Shown here one piece after another: positions 1 to 10,953 of a DNA stretch of 64,000 nt; position 1 is the first letter of the stretch, and the number at the start of each line of letters is the position of its first letter. Source of the DNA: Apostichopus japonicus (lineage: Eukaryota; Echinodermata; Holothuroidea; Aspidochirotida; Stichopodidae); contig NC_092571.1 in the NCBI RefSeq assembly GCF_037975245.1, positions 20,298,917 to 20,362,916 on the forward strand, read 5' to 3'. Under the pieces are notes generated by a model. The model did not search any database and had not been told where the DNA came from. It worked only from the letters and a program-made list of their open reading frames with translations. The translations under genes and the position numbers were made by a program.

Positions 1-250
1 ATTGCGTTTACGTTGAATGTAATCTCCACTGAATTCGGAATTTACGGGAAGATTAAGATTCACGTATGCGTCGGAAATTCCAGAGCATACACATACCACG
101 AGTGTCAGTACAGCATGATTACATCAACATCGCTTACGTTGACTCAATAAAGATTCGGAATTTAAGAGATGATTAATATTAACTTAAGCGTCGGAAATTT
201 CAAAAAATACACAGAACGTGATTACGGTATGGTTACAACGCCCATATACG
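1..250. repeat. Two diverged CpG-rich tandem units (~128 bp)
   Basis: The first 250 bases contain two diverged copies of one unit. Each starts near a GC(G)TTTACG or CGCTTACG block, then has TTCGGAATTTA, a GATTAA block, and GCGTCGGAAATT. They lie about 128 bp apart. Similar words (GGCGTTTACG, GGAATTTACG) recur at 14.1-14.6 kb, so this is probably a dispersed family. The left edge is cut by the window. Confidence 0.5.
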
Positions 251-324
251 TCACATTTAATTTATACCGACGGGTAATTTTTACCGAGACAATCATCTGC
301 CTATTCGGTTCATTATATGTTCGT

Positions 325-545
325 CTGTAATTATAGCATGCTAAAGTACTTGCTAGAAGTTTTCAAAAAGGGAAGTTTTTAACTCTTCCAAAGTGTTCTC
401 TTGAAATTCTAGTAAATGGACATACAAGATGACTGAATGTCCAGTGAGGTAAATTTCCTTCAGGGTGCACGTGGTAATATAAAAAAGTTAAAGGATTTGA
501 CCAAAGATGACCATATTTGAATATCTGATATTGTTCTAATACAGA
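325..545 (-). repeat. Dispersed repeat R1, copy 1
   Basis: Read on the minus strand, this matches the plus-strand copies at 3090-3345 and 6330-6565. Shared landmarks in order are ATATTCAAATATGGTCA, a block ending ACCTCACTGGACATTCAGTCATC, and CTTCTAGCAAG. No terminal inverted repeats, poly(A) tail or coding capacity were seen, so its class is unknown. Confidence 0.6.
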
Positions 546-626
546 ATATATCTTTCAATGTGAATGTGCATGGCTTGCACATACAACCATATGTACCTCA
601 CAATGTATTTCTCATACTTTGTTCAG

Positions 627-856
<230 letters not shown>

Positions 857-857
<1 letters not shown>

Positions 858-1360
858 GTGCAGCCGTCGAACCAACAAAACTCCTCAAGCTAATTCTATG
901 AGAGTGTCAGCAAAGTTCCTCGTGGTTGCTCATTTTGGTAAGTTACGTAATTCACGTTGCGGGTCCTCGATCATAATACCTCAACAAACAGCTCACCATC
1001 AAAAAGAATTAAGTTTGGCGCTATGGCATGGCTGATCGATATTCTTATCCCTACCGCTGGAATCATGAGAAAACAGATGAGAAGACACATACACGGGTCT
1101 CCTCATCTGTCTGTCTAACTTTTTTATGTATAATTATTTATGTGTTAAAGTAAGTTGGCCTGACGTTTCTTATTATTTATTATTATTATTATTTATGTCC
1201 GATTAGTATGGTACGTGTTTGGTTTATCTGCTTCTTGATGCATATGCAGATACAACAATGAAAATACACGATACGGCCTGCCTTATACTGTATCAAACAG
1301 AACAGTGCATGCAATTGGTTTGTTGTAGAGAATTTGTGAAACCGCAATGAACAACCCTCA
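857..1360. other. Anonymous sequence
   Basis: No gene, RNA or transposon signal was seen here. There is a short ATT-rich stretch near 1170-1195. Confidence 0.5.
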
Positions 1361-1368
1361 TCTGTTGA

Positions 1369-1839
1369 TCAGGGAGGTGATATTTTGGACCTCCCTGAAC
1401 AGTCGCTGTTCATCCTCCAATCAAACGACAGCAAAACTAGCATGAAAAAACGCGCTTGTTTTCAAACGCGGTCAAAGCTGCTTACATGACAACAGGAGGG
1501 TTAATAATGTGACCGCGAATAGCATACGAAATGTATGGCTGACTAATACCAGGGAGTTGCATAACAACTCCCTGCTGATACTATTTACGTTTGAAAGTAA
1601 TAGTATACTCTTACTGAATTAACGTCTGCTTTCTTATTGTTCTTTGTTTTCTTTTCACACGGGGAGGTTGTTTTCTCCTTTGATAATTTTCGCACACGTA
1701 TCAGCGTTTACTATACATTCTCTTACACCCCATTAAGGAAGTATATGAACTGGAAAATTTCCAAAAGGATGGCGATCCTCCTGCGTTAATGTGCTTCCTA
1801 GCCAATTACTAGTTAAATCAGGGAGTTGTAACTCACCTG
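1369..1839. repeat. Three short hairpins built on CAGGGAG
   Basis: Three perfect or near-perfect inverted repeats share the arm CAGGGAGKT. Arms are at 1369-1378 with 1389-1398 (10 bp), 1550-1559 with 1565-1574 (10 bp, 5-nt loop), and 1819-1827 with 1830-1839 (one extra base). The intervening sequence is unrelated, so this is a recurrent small palindrome and not a tandem repeat. Confidence 0.6.
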
Positions 1840-1984
1840 TTAAACAATCTGGCTATAGGTCGGGTCGTGAGCATGAAATGATGGGTTAATGCCTAGAAAG
1901 CCACAGTTTTAGGGTAACATTAACAGCTCATATATATAACACTGCTACCATTATGTGCACATGTATATAACACACTTATCTTAT

Positions 1985-2200
1985 AGTCTGCATATGCCAC
2001 AAATTATAGCACCCATATATAACTGCAAGAAGTTTACAAAAATTACCTTCCAGGAGGTCTTTACTTTCCAAATTGTTCTCATACTTTCTAAATTAAAGAC
2101 ATAATATTGACTGAATGTTAATTTCCTCAAGGGTGGTAATACAAATACAATATATATTTTTTTTGTATCAAAGGTGACCATATTTGAATACCTGGTATAT
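1985..2200 (-). repeat. Dispersed repeat R1, copy 2
   Basis: This is the same family as 325-545, in the same orientation. Shared landmarks are CCATATTTGAATA, GACTGAATGTTAATTTCCTCA, and an AACTGCAAGAAGTTT end. It is more diverged than copy 1. Confidence 0.5.
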
Positions 2201-2739
2201 AAGGGGCCAAAACAGCAAACCTTTGGAGCGGGATATACTGGTTTTGTATTGGGGTGTAAAATCTAAACAATTGCAAGTAAAAGATTCAAAGTAAAGAACA
2301 TATACTTTACCAAACACGTTTTACGAGGTACAAAGTATATATTTATAAATTTGTAGTTAAGACGGTGCACTCTTTACTGCAGGAATGCGACAACTTAATA
2401 ACGATTTTGCTCTCCCTTTCCTCTCTCATTCATTGCTGCAAATGTTTCTGTTGCAGCGATAGAAAGCAAGTGTAAATAAATGACACATGTTGACGCCAGA
2501 AATGTGTTCCACGTTCATTTCTATTGAAAATTTTCTATTGTAGATAATGTTATTGAACTCTGAATTCAAACATGGAAACGTTTTACAAACATTCACCTCA
2601 AAATTAGTGGAACAATGCCACGAAGATTAATATCTAGAATGAAAAACAACTTGTAGGTAGGGCCTATTGCTTACCGGCTAGATACAGACGTAACGATTAA
2701 AATGAACATATACAACGTGTACTGCACGCAGCCGCGTAC

Positions 2740-2995
2740 ACTACACACACACATATATACATATGATCCGTATTGTGCCACGCTTAGGGAATTGTGCCCA
2801 CGCTTGGGAAAGTATGATTGGAATATATTAGGCTAGTTGTCATAAAACCTGTTCTTTAACAATTTGGAAGGCATTACATCATGTACAAACGAGAAGGCCC
2901 CATGAAAAAAATGCAAGTGAGACAAAAGCCTATACATCATATACTTTCTTATATTCTCTTTCAAACACTCCGACCCCCCCCCCCCTCTCACCCGT
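2740..2995 (+). repeat. Outlying diverged unit of the 3.4-6.2 kb satellite
   Basis: It contains the landmark pair ATTGTGCCACGCTTAGGG and GTGCCCACGCTTGGGAAAG, then a diverged copy of the rest of the satellite unit, ending in CCGACCCCCC. It sits directly before an R1 copy. That is the same order as at the far end of the satellite (unit, then R1 at 6.3 kb), so satellite unit plus R1 may once have been a single larger repeat. Confidence 0.6.
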
Positions 2996-3089
2996 TTAAT
3001 TTTCGAAGGTGTTTACGTTGCTACGGAGAAGTTTGGGTGTCCAGTTAGGTTCAAACTTGTTATATGCAACTAATATAGGTTATGTAGAA

Positions 3090-3345
3090 GGATTAAAGTA
3101 TGCTGTATTGGCCCATATATGCCATATATTCAAAAATGGTCACCTCACCCCTGGTCAATATTCTTAAACGGTTATATTACCTCGTTGGAAGAAAAATTAC
3201 CTCACTAGACATTCAGTCATCTTTTGTGTTCATTAAGAATGTCTGAGAACAATTTGGAGAGCGAAGACCTCCAAGGAAAGTATTTTTTGAACATTCCTAG
3301 CAATTATTGCAAGTTGCTTAATTTGCGGCCATTACAGTCCACAGA
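3090..3345 (+). repeat. Dispersed repeat R1, copy 3
   Basis: Plus-strand copy. Landmarks are TTGGCCCATATATGCCATAT, AAATGGTCACCTCA, ACATTCAGTCATCTTTTGTG, GAACAATTTGGAGAG, and CCTAGCAATTA. It is preceded by CCAGTTAGGTTCAAACTTG, which also precedes the copy at 6330, so the shared block extends upstream. Confidence 0.65.
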
Positions 3346-4677
3346 TACAGTCTCAGATACAGACATATGTACGATTAACATATATACATAGACAACATAT
3401 GTATAATGTACGCAGCCGCATACACTACACATAGGCTATACATATTGGTTAACATGCACGTGTGACAGTAACTTTATTGTGCCCATGCTTTGCACTATTA
3501 AAGAAGCCTTTATATTAGAATCCTCTTTCCGACACCCGGCCCACCCCCCCCCCCTGACACATATACATATATACCCATATACATATTGGTTAACATGCAT
3601 GTGTGACAGTAACTTTATTGTGCCCACGCTTAGGAGAATTGTGCCCACGCTTGGGAAAGTATGACTGAAATATAGTAGTCTTCACAGAAACTGTTCGAAA
3701 ATTAAGCGATTTAGATGGCATTAAAACCCAATACAAACAAGTAGACCCTTTAGGAACTGCACTATTTAAGAAGCCTATATATTACATACTTTCTTGAATC
3801 CTCTGTCCGACCCCCGACCCACCCCCCCCCCCGACACATATACATATATACACATTTTGGTTAACATGCATTTGTGACAGTAACTTTATTGTGCCCACTC
3901 TTAGGGAAATTGTGCCCACGCTTGGGAAAGTATCACTGAAATATAGTAGTCTTCACAGAAACCGTTTGAAAATTAAGCAAGAAGGAATTAAAACCCAATA
4001 CAAACGAGTAGACCCTTTAGGAACTGCACTATTAAAGAATATTACATACTTTCTTGAATCCTCTTTCCGACACCCGACCCCCCACCCCCCGACACATATA
4101 CATATATACACATATACATATTGGTTAACGTGCATGTGTGACAGTAACTTTATTGTGCCCACGCTTAGGAGAATTGTGCCCACGCTTGGGAAAGTATGAC
4201 TGAAATCTAGTAGTCTTCACAGAAACTGTTCGAAAATTAAGCGATTTAGAAGGCATTAAAACTCAATACAAACGAGTAGACCCTTTAGGAACTGCACTAT
4301 TTAAGAAGCCTATATATTACATACTTTCTTGAATCCTCTTTCCCACCCCGACCCCCCCCCCTCCCCCGGCACATATACATGTATACACATGTATACATAT
4401 TGGTTAACATGCATGTGTGACAGTAACTTTATTGTGCCCACGCTTAGGGGAATTGTGCCCACGCTTGGGAAAGTATGACTGAAATATAGTAGTCTTCACA
4501 GAAACTGTTCGAAAATTAAGCGATTTAGATGGCATTAAAACCCAATACAAACAAGTAGACCCTTTAGGAACTGCACTATTTAAGAAGCCTATATATTACA
4601 TACTTTCTTGAATCCTCTTTCCGACACCCGACCCCCCCCCCCCCGACACATATACATATATACCCATATACATATTG

Positions 4678-4685
4678 GTTAACAT
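4678..4685. repeat. Left 8-bp target-site duplication of hAT element
   Basis: GTTAACAT is repeated exactly at 5684-5691. Neighbouring satellite units carry the uninterrupted sequence GTTAACATGCATGTG, which shows the empty site directly. Confidence 0.95.
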
Positions 4686-5683
4686 CACTGGCGGATCCAA
4701 GGGGGGCCAAGGGGGGCCATGCCCCCCCCCAAAGGTGAGCCAAAAAGTGTTTCCGAACATCCGCTAAATCATATGATTGGAAATTAAAAAAATCGAGAGG
4801 ATTAGCAGTGGTAGACTAGTCTAAACCTTTTCGTTTTCTGGTTTAAAATTAAATGCAGAGCTCCCAACTGACCCGCAATTCGCGAGAATTAGACCCGCAT
4901 TCTAACACCTAAACCCGCTGCCCCCCACAAGCGTCCGAAAAAACCGCATTGTAATTGTCAAGTATACATACAAAAATTTGTATCAAATTTTGACTTAGCA
5001 ACCATCATTTCTTTAGCATTTAGCATAATAGAGTATAAAACCTCCTTTACAGCATCATTTGAACCTCAAATTAGCCTGTATTTCTTTTCATTGGGGCGAG
5101 CAGCGAACATTTTCATGCCACGGGAAAGAATGAATTATCACCTACTATTCAATTTATTGAGGTTACACACAAAAAAATGCATATCTCTCAGAAAATTTTG
5201 GGTGACAAAAGCCTTTCTAAGTGCCACCATTTTACATGTAGGCATCACCAGGATTCCAAACACCCCCTCCCCTTATACCCCTCCCCCAGGACGGCGAGTC
5301 GTGGCATGGACCAGCATTTGCCTTCTCAAGAGTTGGGAGCTATGTAAATGTATGAGCATGAGGATTTACAGTTTAACACCATTTTGCAGTTACAGGCTGG
5401 TTGTAAGAAATTTATAACCTATGAGAAATAAAATTTCTTGAGAAAGATGATCCCAACTTTGTTTTATAAATATTTTAGAAAATTACACCTGGGAAACATT
5501 TTTTTTAGAAGTAAATAAACATCACCATTGTACACTTTTGTCGCACCAAATTGCATCTGAGGGCAATCAGCAATAGAAAATTTTCCAAAGGGGAAGGGGC
5601 ACCCCCTCCCCTTAGACCCCTCCCCAATATCACTCTAATGCCACTTTGGCCCCTCCCAAACAAAGGCCCTGGATCCGCCAGTG
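4686..5683. mobile_element. Non-autonomous hAT-type transposon, 998 bp
   Basis: The terminal inverted repeats are CACTGGCGGATCCA on the left and TGGATCCGCCAGTG on the right (14/14). The exact 8-bp duplication GTTAACAT flanks the element. An 8-bp duplication with CA...TG ends and GTGGCGGATCC-type termini fits the hAT superfamily. The ends carry poly(G)/poly(C), and the right part has the CAAAGGGG...CCCCTCCCCTTAGACCCCTCC module shared with other elements here. A 108-codon frame at 5091-5417 shows no transposase features, so the element is presumably mobilised in trans. It must post-date the satellite expansion it interrupts. Confidence 0.93.
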
Positions 5684-6329
5684 GTTAACATGCATGTGTG
5701 ACAGTAACTTTATTGTGCCCACGCTTAGGAGAATTGTGCCCACGCTTGGGAAAGTATCACTGAAATATAGTAGTCTTCACAGAAACCGTTTGAAAATTAA
5801 GCAAGAAGGAATTAAAACCCAATACAAACGAGTAGACCCTTTAGGAACTGCACTATTGAAGAAGCCTATATATTACATACTTTCTTGAATCCTCTTTCCG
5901 ACACCCGACCCCCCCCCCCCCCCGACACATATACATAGATACAAATATACATATTGGTTAACATGCATGTGTGACAGTAACTTTATTGTGCCCACGCTTA
6001 GGGGAATTGTGCCCACGCTTGGGAAAGTATGACTGAAATATAGTAGTCTTCACAGAAAATGTTTGAAAATTAAGCGATTTAGAAGGCATTAAAATCCAAT
6101 ACAAACGAGTAGACCCTTTAGGAACTGCACTATTTAAGAAGCCAATATATTACATACTTTCTTGAATCCTCTGTCCGACCACCGACCTCCCCCCCCCCCC
6201 CCTCCCGCGCCTCTTCATTTATTTTTCGAAAGTGTTACATACCGGGAAGTTTTGGTCTCCAGTTAGGTTCAAACCTTGTTATATGCAACTTCACTAGCCC
6301 AATACAAACGAGTAGACCCTACACTACTA

Positions 6330-6565
6330 AATATTACTATCATACTAAGTATGATTTATTGGTCCAATATATGCTACATATTAAAATATGGTCACCTTAT
6401 GTTAAAATTCTTAAACTGTTTTATTAACCACCTTGGAGGAAATTTACCTAACTGGGAATCATCTTGTTGTGTGTGTTTATAATGTCAGCGAACAATATGG
6501 AGAGTGAACACCTTCAGGAAAGGACTTTTTTGAAAACTTCCAGCAATTACAGCATGCCGTAATTT
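6330..6565 (+). repeat. Dispersed repeat R1, copy 4
   Basis: Landmarks are ATTGGTCCAATATATGCTAC, AAATATGGTCACCTTA, AACTGGGAATCATCTTG, GAACAATATGGAGAG, and TTCCAGCAATTACAG. The upstream block CCAGTTAGGTTCAAACC (about 6258-6275) is shared with copy 3. Confidence 0.6.
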
Positions 6566-6589
6566 GGGGCCATTACAGACTACTTTTGA

Positions 6590-7190
6590 TGAGTATACGT
6601 ATTTGAACTCGAAGCCCCTCACCCCACAATCAATTTCCCCTCCCTAAATCTATTACGCCTGATTGACTCTGCGATCAATTTCATATATAGGTTGATGATA
6701 CCTATACTTACTTTTAATCTAACATAATATGTTGATTACATATATCAACTGAAAATTATAGTGGGGGATAATAACGAGGAAGAAACTGTACCCATCAGCC
6801 TTAGATTAAAATTGTATACGTACGCTTATGAGTACGGAATTTCCGACTGTGGCACTCTAATGTTTCCGACTGTCGAACTCTATTTTTCATAAATTCTTGC
6901 TATTTGTGAGTGACCTACAATTTTCGGTCAAACTTGACCTTTAATCAGTCATATTTACCACGTTTTCCTTGTCATATTAAGAAATTGTATCTCGCGGTTC
7001 TTATACTCCACCATACAAAACTTCGTGTGATTTTGAATACTCTAAAAAAAAACGCTAATAAACTACTGTACAACGTATACAATTAAAACCCTCAATGCTA
7101 TTCTACGGAAGCTTAAAATGACCATCAACATAAGAAAAACTTTGCCCATAAAGTGAAATTTTTCAGTAAATTGTTAAAATAACAAGATAA
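6590..7190. other. Anonymous AT-rich sequence
   Basis: No gene, RNA or transposon end was recognised in this stretch. Confidence 0.5.
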
Positions 7191-7255
7191 AATCTTATCC
7201 CCCCCCCAAAAAAAAAAAAAACAGAAAAATGTTGGATTGCTTAGTTGCTTAAACT

Positions 7256-7571
7256 GAGCAATTGAACAATTTTTGAAAAATGTTTAATTGACAACTTATC
7301 ATATCTCGTGTATTGGACATTTTGCTGCAAATTGTTCACTTGTTGACTTCGTTCCATCTGAGCAATTGAAAAATTGTCTGCAAAATGTTCAATTGACAAC
7401 TTATCTTATCTCGTTAATTGGACATGTTTTTGGCAAAATGTTCAATTGTTCACTTCATCCCAATTGAGCAATTGTAAAATTTTCTGCAAAATGTTTAATT
7501 GGCAACTTATCGTATCTCGTCAACTCAACATTTTTCTGCAAAATGTTTAACTGTTCACTTCATTCCCAATG
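7256..7571 (+). repeat. Minisatellite, three ~105-bp units
   Basis: Units start at 7256, 7360 and 7466 with GAGCAATTG. Each contains TGTTYAATTGRCAACTTATC, ATCTCGT, and a closing TGTTCACTT. The array lies between a C7A14 tract (7200-7220) and a C14 tract (7624-7638). Confidence 0.85.
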
Positions 7572-7593
7572 CTCAGTTGGAATGAAGTGAACA
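7552..7593. repeat. 15-bp-arm palindrome at end of minisatellite
   Basis: Left arm TGTTCACTTCATTCC (7552-7566) is perfectly complementary to the right arm at 7579-7593, with a 12-nt spacer. The left arm is the end of the third minisatellite unit, so part of a unit was copied in inverted orientation. Confidence 0.85.
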
Positions 7594-7954
7594 ATTTAAT
7601 TTTTTTCATGTGAGTGATAAATAGCCCCCCCCCCCCCCAAGAAAATAATATTAAGCGCGCTAGGAAAAAGCGCTGTATTTTGGGGTAGTTCACTATGTCG
7701 TCGAATATAATTTGTTGAAAAAGAAAAGTTTTCCCCTTTGTTATATTAACATAGCTTTTTTTGTTGGTAGTCTATGTAGCCTATCAAGCAGATAACTTAT
7801 ACTCATTGCTTACTCGCTAACCAGAGTGATTAATAAATTTGTGAAGTGATCAAGGGCCAGTGGTACAAATGTACCGAAAAAACCAAAGTGCAGTCGCGAA
7901 AGATGGAGTGTCTGACTGACTGACTGACACTGACTGTATCGTTGACGAGTAGGG

Positions 7955-8100
7955 TGTGGGGGGGGGGGGCTGCGGGTTACAAGGCAGCAGTCGGAATTTT
8001 CTGGCTCCAAATCCCATCCAGTTGGAATTTCAGCCACTACATCTCTCCCCCCCCCCCCATACCCACTCTCAATCATCAGGCCTTAGCTACGTCCCTGTGT
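7955..8100. mobile_element. MITE fragment
   Basis: Poly(G) at 7961-7970 and poly(C) at 8047-8059 bracket the segment. The right side ends in CCTTAGCTACGTCCCTG, whose complement CAGGGACGTAGCTAAGG resembles the hAT-like ends elsewhere in this window. No matching left terminus or target duplication was found. Confidence 0.35.
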
Positions 8101-8447
8101 ATAATACGTAAACGACGTTCATTACTGTTTAGTTTTTACGGAAATGTCGAAAATAATTTATATCGCTTGAGAAAATAAGCATTATGCCAAAAAATTGGCA
8201 TATTCACGTGTGGTGTTTGTAAAAATCACGCACCTATATACAAATATATAATAGCTAAGATTGTCCTGTGTCCGTTATATAATTCCATTAAAGAAATGCA
8301 TACCTGAGACACGGAAGTATTATCCTGTGAGGGTACCGTAATACATTCATGCTTGAGACACATGCAAGTCTTAAAACCAGAATAGCAAGCCCCAAACATA
8401 TAAACCTTCCCTTCCGGTTTCGAACCTCTGGACATACAATCAGCGTC

Positions 8448-8560
8448 CATATAGCCTAGTGGTTAGGGTGTCCGCGTACAGAGCGGGAGGCCCGTGGTTC
8501 GAGTCCCGGTGGAGGCTGGAAGTTTGTTTCACTGTTCTTGATTTACAAACTCATTACGAT
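8448..8560 (+). repeat. tRNA-derived SINE, head with A and B boxes
   Basis: A perfect pol III A box (TAGCCTAGTGG, 8452-8462) and B box (GGTTCGAGTCC, 8496-8506) are correctly spaced. An anticodon-like arm has a 5-bp stem (8471-8475 with 8483-8487) and a 7-nt loop with T33 and an ACA triplet at 8478-8480. The T stem and acceptor stem pair poorly, so it is not a working tRNA. The body continues GGAGGCTGGAAG...TTTCACTGTTCTTG and runs into an AT microsatellite, the usual SINE tail position. A related body lies at 36361-36480. Confidence 0.7.
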
Positions 8561-8562
<2 letters not shown>

Positions 8563-8597
<35 letters not shown>

Positions 8598-8610
8598 CAT
8601 ATTTTCATAT

Positions 8611-8663
<53 letters not shown>

Positions 8664-8680
8664 GGCTATATATATATAGG

Positions 8681-8711
<31 letters not shown>
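8563..8711. repeat. (AT)n microsatellite with TTTTCATA and ATAGGCTATA insertions
   Basis: Alternating AT is broken by three TTTTCATA units and two ATAGGCT units. Frames through it are spurious. Confidence 0.93.
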
Positions 8712-8714
<3 letters not shown>

Positions 8715-8719
8715 AATAA

Positions 8720-10370
8720 ACATACATAAGTGCCGTATAAAGGCAAAAATAGAGCGCCTACATTACAATACGTAGTACACACAGCGAAATCCATATGCAT
8801 GTGCCGGATCAAGGTAATGGTTTTATTCTCCAATAGTTATATATAAGAAACGAATTTTCCTGAAAATTTTTGCAAACTACGTCTCGATCAAGTAACGTTA
8901 AATACACAAGTGATGTTTAATATGTTGAATGTCCAAAATGGAATGTAGCTATATCATTACGCTGTTGATATGGAACTGAATAAAATTAAAAATTAAGTAC
9001 TGCCGCATTTTGAAGAGTGTCAGAATTTCAAACCTTTTAAAATGATAACTCGTGGGTCTCTGAAAAATATAGCAAGAATGTGTTTGTGATTACTGTCAAA
9101 AAGGCGTGATATACTGAATAACATGTAAATATCAAATGCTATTGTCACTGTGACACGCTTCACATTGTTTAATTGTTTATTGTAAGATTCCAGCTGCTAT
9201 ATGATCACTGAGTCAAAGCATGGTTAAATGATCGACAAACTGCTATATTCAGTTTCCTCCGACTTTAACATAAGTTCACGAGATCGTAAACAAGTTTTAG
9301 AAGCGGCAGTTCACGGCTTCCATACAGATTTTAATTTAGCTGCCTATTGTTGCTGGACCGTAGAATTCGGAAATATCAATGTTGGATGCTAACTACGGAG
9401 CTACAGAAGCGTAGAAAGGACATTGTACCATTGTATGATGGAGGTTTTTACCTCTATGATTGTACTAACAAATTTATGGACTAGTAGAACATAATGATAA
9501 TATAATAATTGCAGCTTCCATGAACTGATATGTGAAAAGAATCGCTTTGCGTTGAAGACTTTTCGAAGACAAGACAAAAAAAACTATGGCTTGGAGGTTT
9601 CACACTGAGTACATAGCATCGCACAATTTTTGTCACTTAAAATCCAATCGAGTTTTCCCTTTGCTGTTTTCGCCAAGTTAGCTTCCGAGAACCCGCGACG
9701 TTTAAATGAGCATTTACAATAATTAGGGTACTTTAATTAGACCTCCTTTAACGCTATATTGGGGACCCAATGCAACCATGTGGTTCACCCCACCCACTCG
9801 CCCCCCCCCCCCCTCGTCAGGTTCCCCAATGTGTGGTAAACTTAACTGTTAATGCAAAGAATCGTTCTTAATTTTATTATGAACCTGTTTAATTGCATAT
9901 GCCTTTGTTATAGAATGTAATCCGCTAATTTTAATTGGAAAGTTAGGTGATCGAGGAACACATTGACATCTCATGGATACAACATTTTCCCCTAAACTGA
10001 TCCAGAATGGTCGTAGAATTCATCTAATATTACAAATGAGTCATATTTTGGATATTTGTGGATGTCTCCTTCTATCCAACTATATGTACCCCCTCCGAGT
10101 TTAGTCCTGAGATAGAAATTAAAATATAATTAGCCGGTTCTTTGGTGATGCCGTTTTTGCGGCTTTAGAAATGGTCGGGTCCAGAATAGCTATTTAGGGC
10201 ATTTATTTAAAAACGGGGACAGGTGGGTGGGTGGGGGGGGGGGCACAAGCCTCGGAACTGGGATATCGAACAATCGGTACTCAGTGTCAGGCTTCAAAAA
10301 ACCTCGGCTAAACTTTGTCGGTCATAGCGGCGCAAATCCATATTTGAGATTTAGGTAATTTTTGCTTAAA
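8720..10370. other. Anonymous sequence
   Basis: No gene, RNA or mobile-element end was recognised. A poly(C) tract lies at about 9799-9813 and a poly(G) tract at about 10226-10244. Confidence 0.5.
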
Positions 10371-10953
10371 TTTTGTGCGAAACTTTTTCCAACCTCCAAC
10401 CTCCTACCACATGCCCCCTGCCCCTGCCCCTCCCCTCCCCTTCCCTCCCCCCGTTTTAAATGCTCCTCTTACGATTCCCATTGTCCATATCCTTTTTCAT
10501 AGATTAGTCGAGATAGATTTCAACAGTCCGTTTTTTGCTCTGCCGATTTCTCTCAATATGCCGTCAAGTGATATTCGAAGAAGTATATTCAAGGCCTATA
10601 TCATGCACGTAAAGCGATGAAACGCACAAATACCCACCGCAATATATGTACGAAACAGAAAAGTATACTGCTCACTTACTATAAATACCATTTCCAGATA
10701 ATCAAGTGAAATTTCCGGTCACATCACAATGATAAAGTTTACTGTCTGTCACTTTGCAGGTCACTGGTTGGCTACTCCAGTTGGTTAGTAACAATAACGT
10801 AGTCAGTATAGTTAATTACGTCACAGCCTGGGCTTACTAGGAAGCGGGCAATTTGAAATCAGTAAAAGGCGGTATCACAAGTAGCAACACGTTGGTTTGA
10901 TTCACACCGCACTTGATCCTCAATCGAGTTCTACATTGCAAAGAGCATTCAAA

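Larger units (their letters stand above)
3400..6220 (+). repeat. Satellite array, unit ~280 bp, about seven copies
   Basis: Each unit has the same landmarks in order: CATATACATATTGGTTAACA, TGTGACAGTAACTTTATTG, two tandem half-copies of GTGCCCACGCTTRGGRAA, AGTAGTCTTCACAGAAAC, GTAGACCCTTTAGGAACTGC, TACATACTTTCTTGAATCC, and a poly(C) tract before GACACATA. Copies are very similar except for poly(C) length (about 8 to 16) and small indels. The array is interrupted by the hAT element at 4686-5683. Short frames such as one reading IVPTLRRIVPTLGKV are repeat translations. Confidence 0.92.

Noticed and set aside
5091-5417. 108-codon frame as a hAT transposase fragment
   Set aside because: No transposase-like motif or composition was seen; the element is too short to be autonomous.
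3400-6220. CRISPR-like array of regularly spaced repeats
   Set aside because: Whole ~280-bp units are repeated with no short repeat/unique spacer pattern, and the context is a eukaryotic satellite.
8448-8520. Functional tRNA-Cys gene (ACA)
   Set aside because: T and acceptor stems do not pair and the sequence continues into a SINE-like body.
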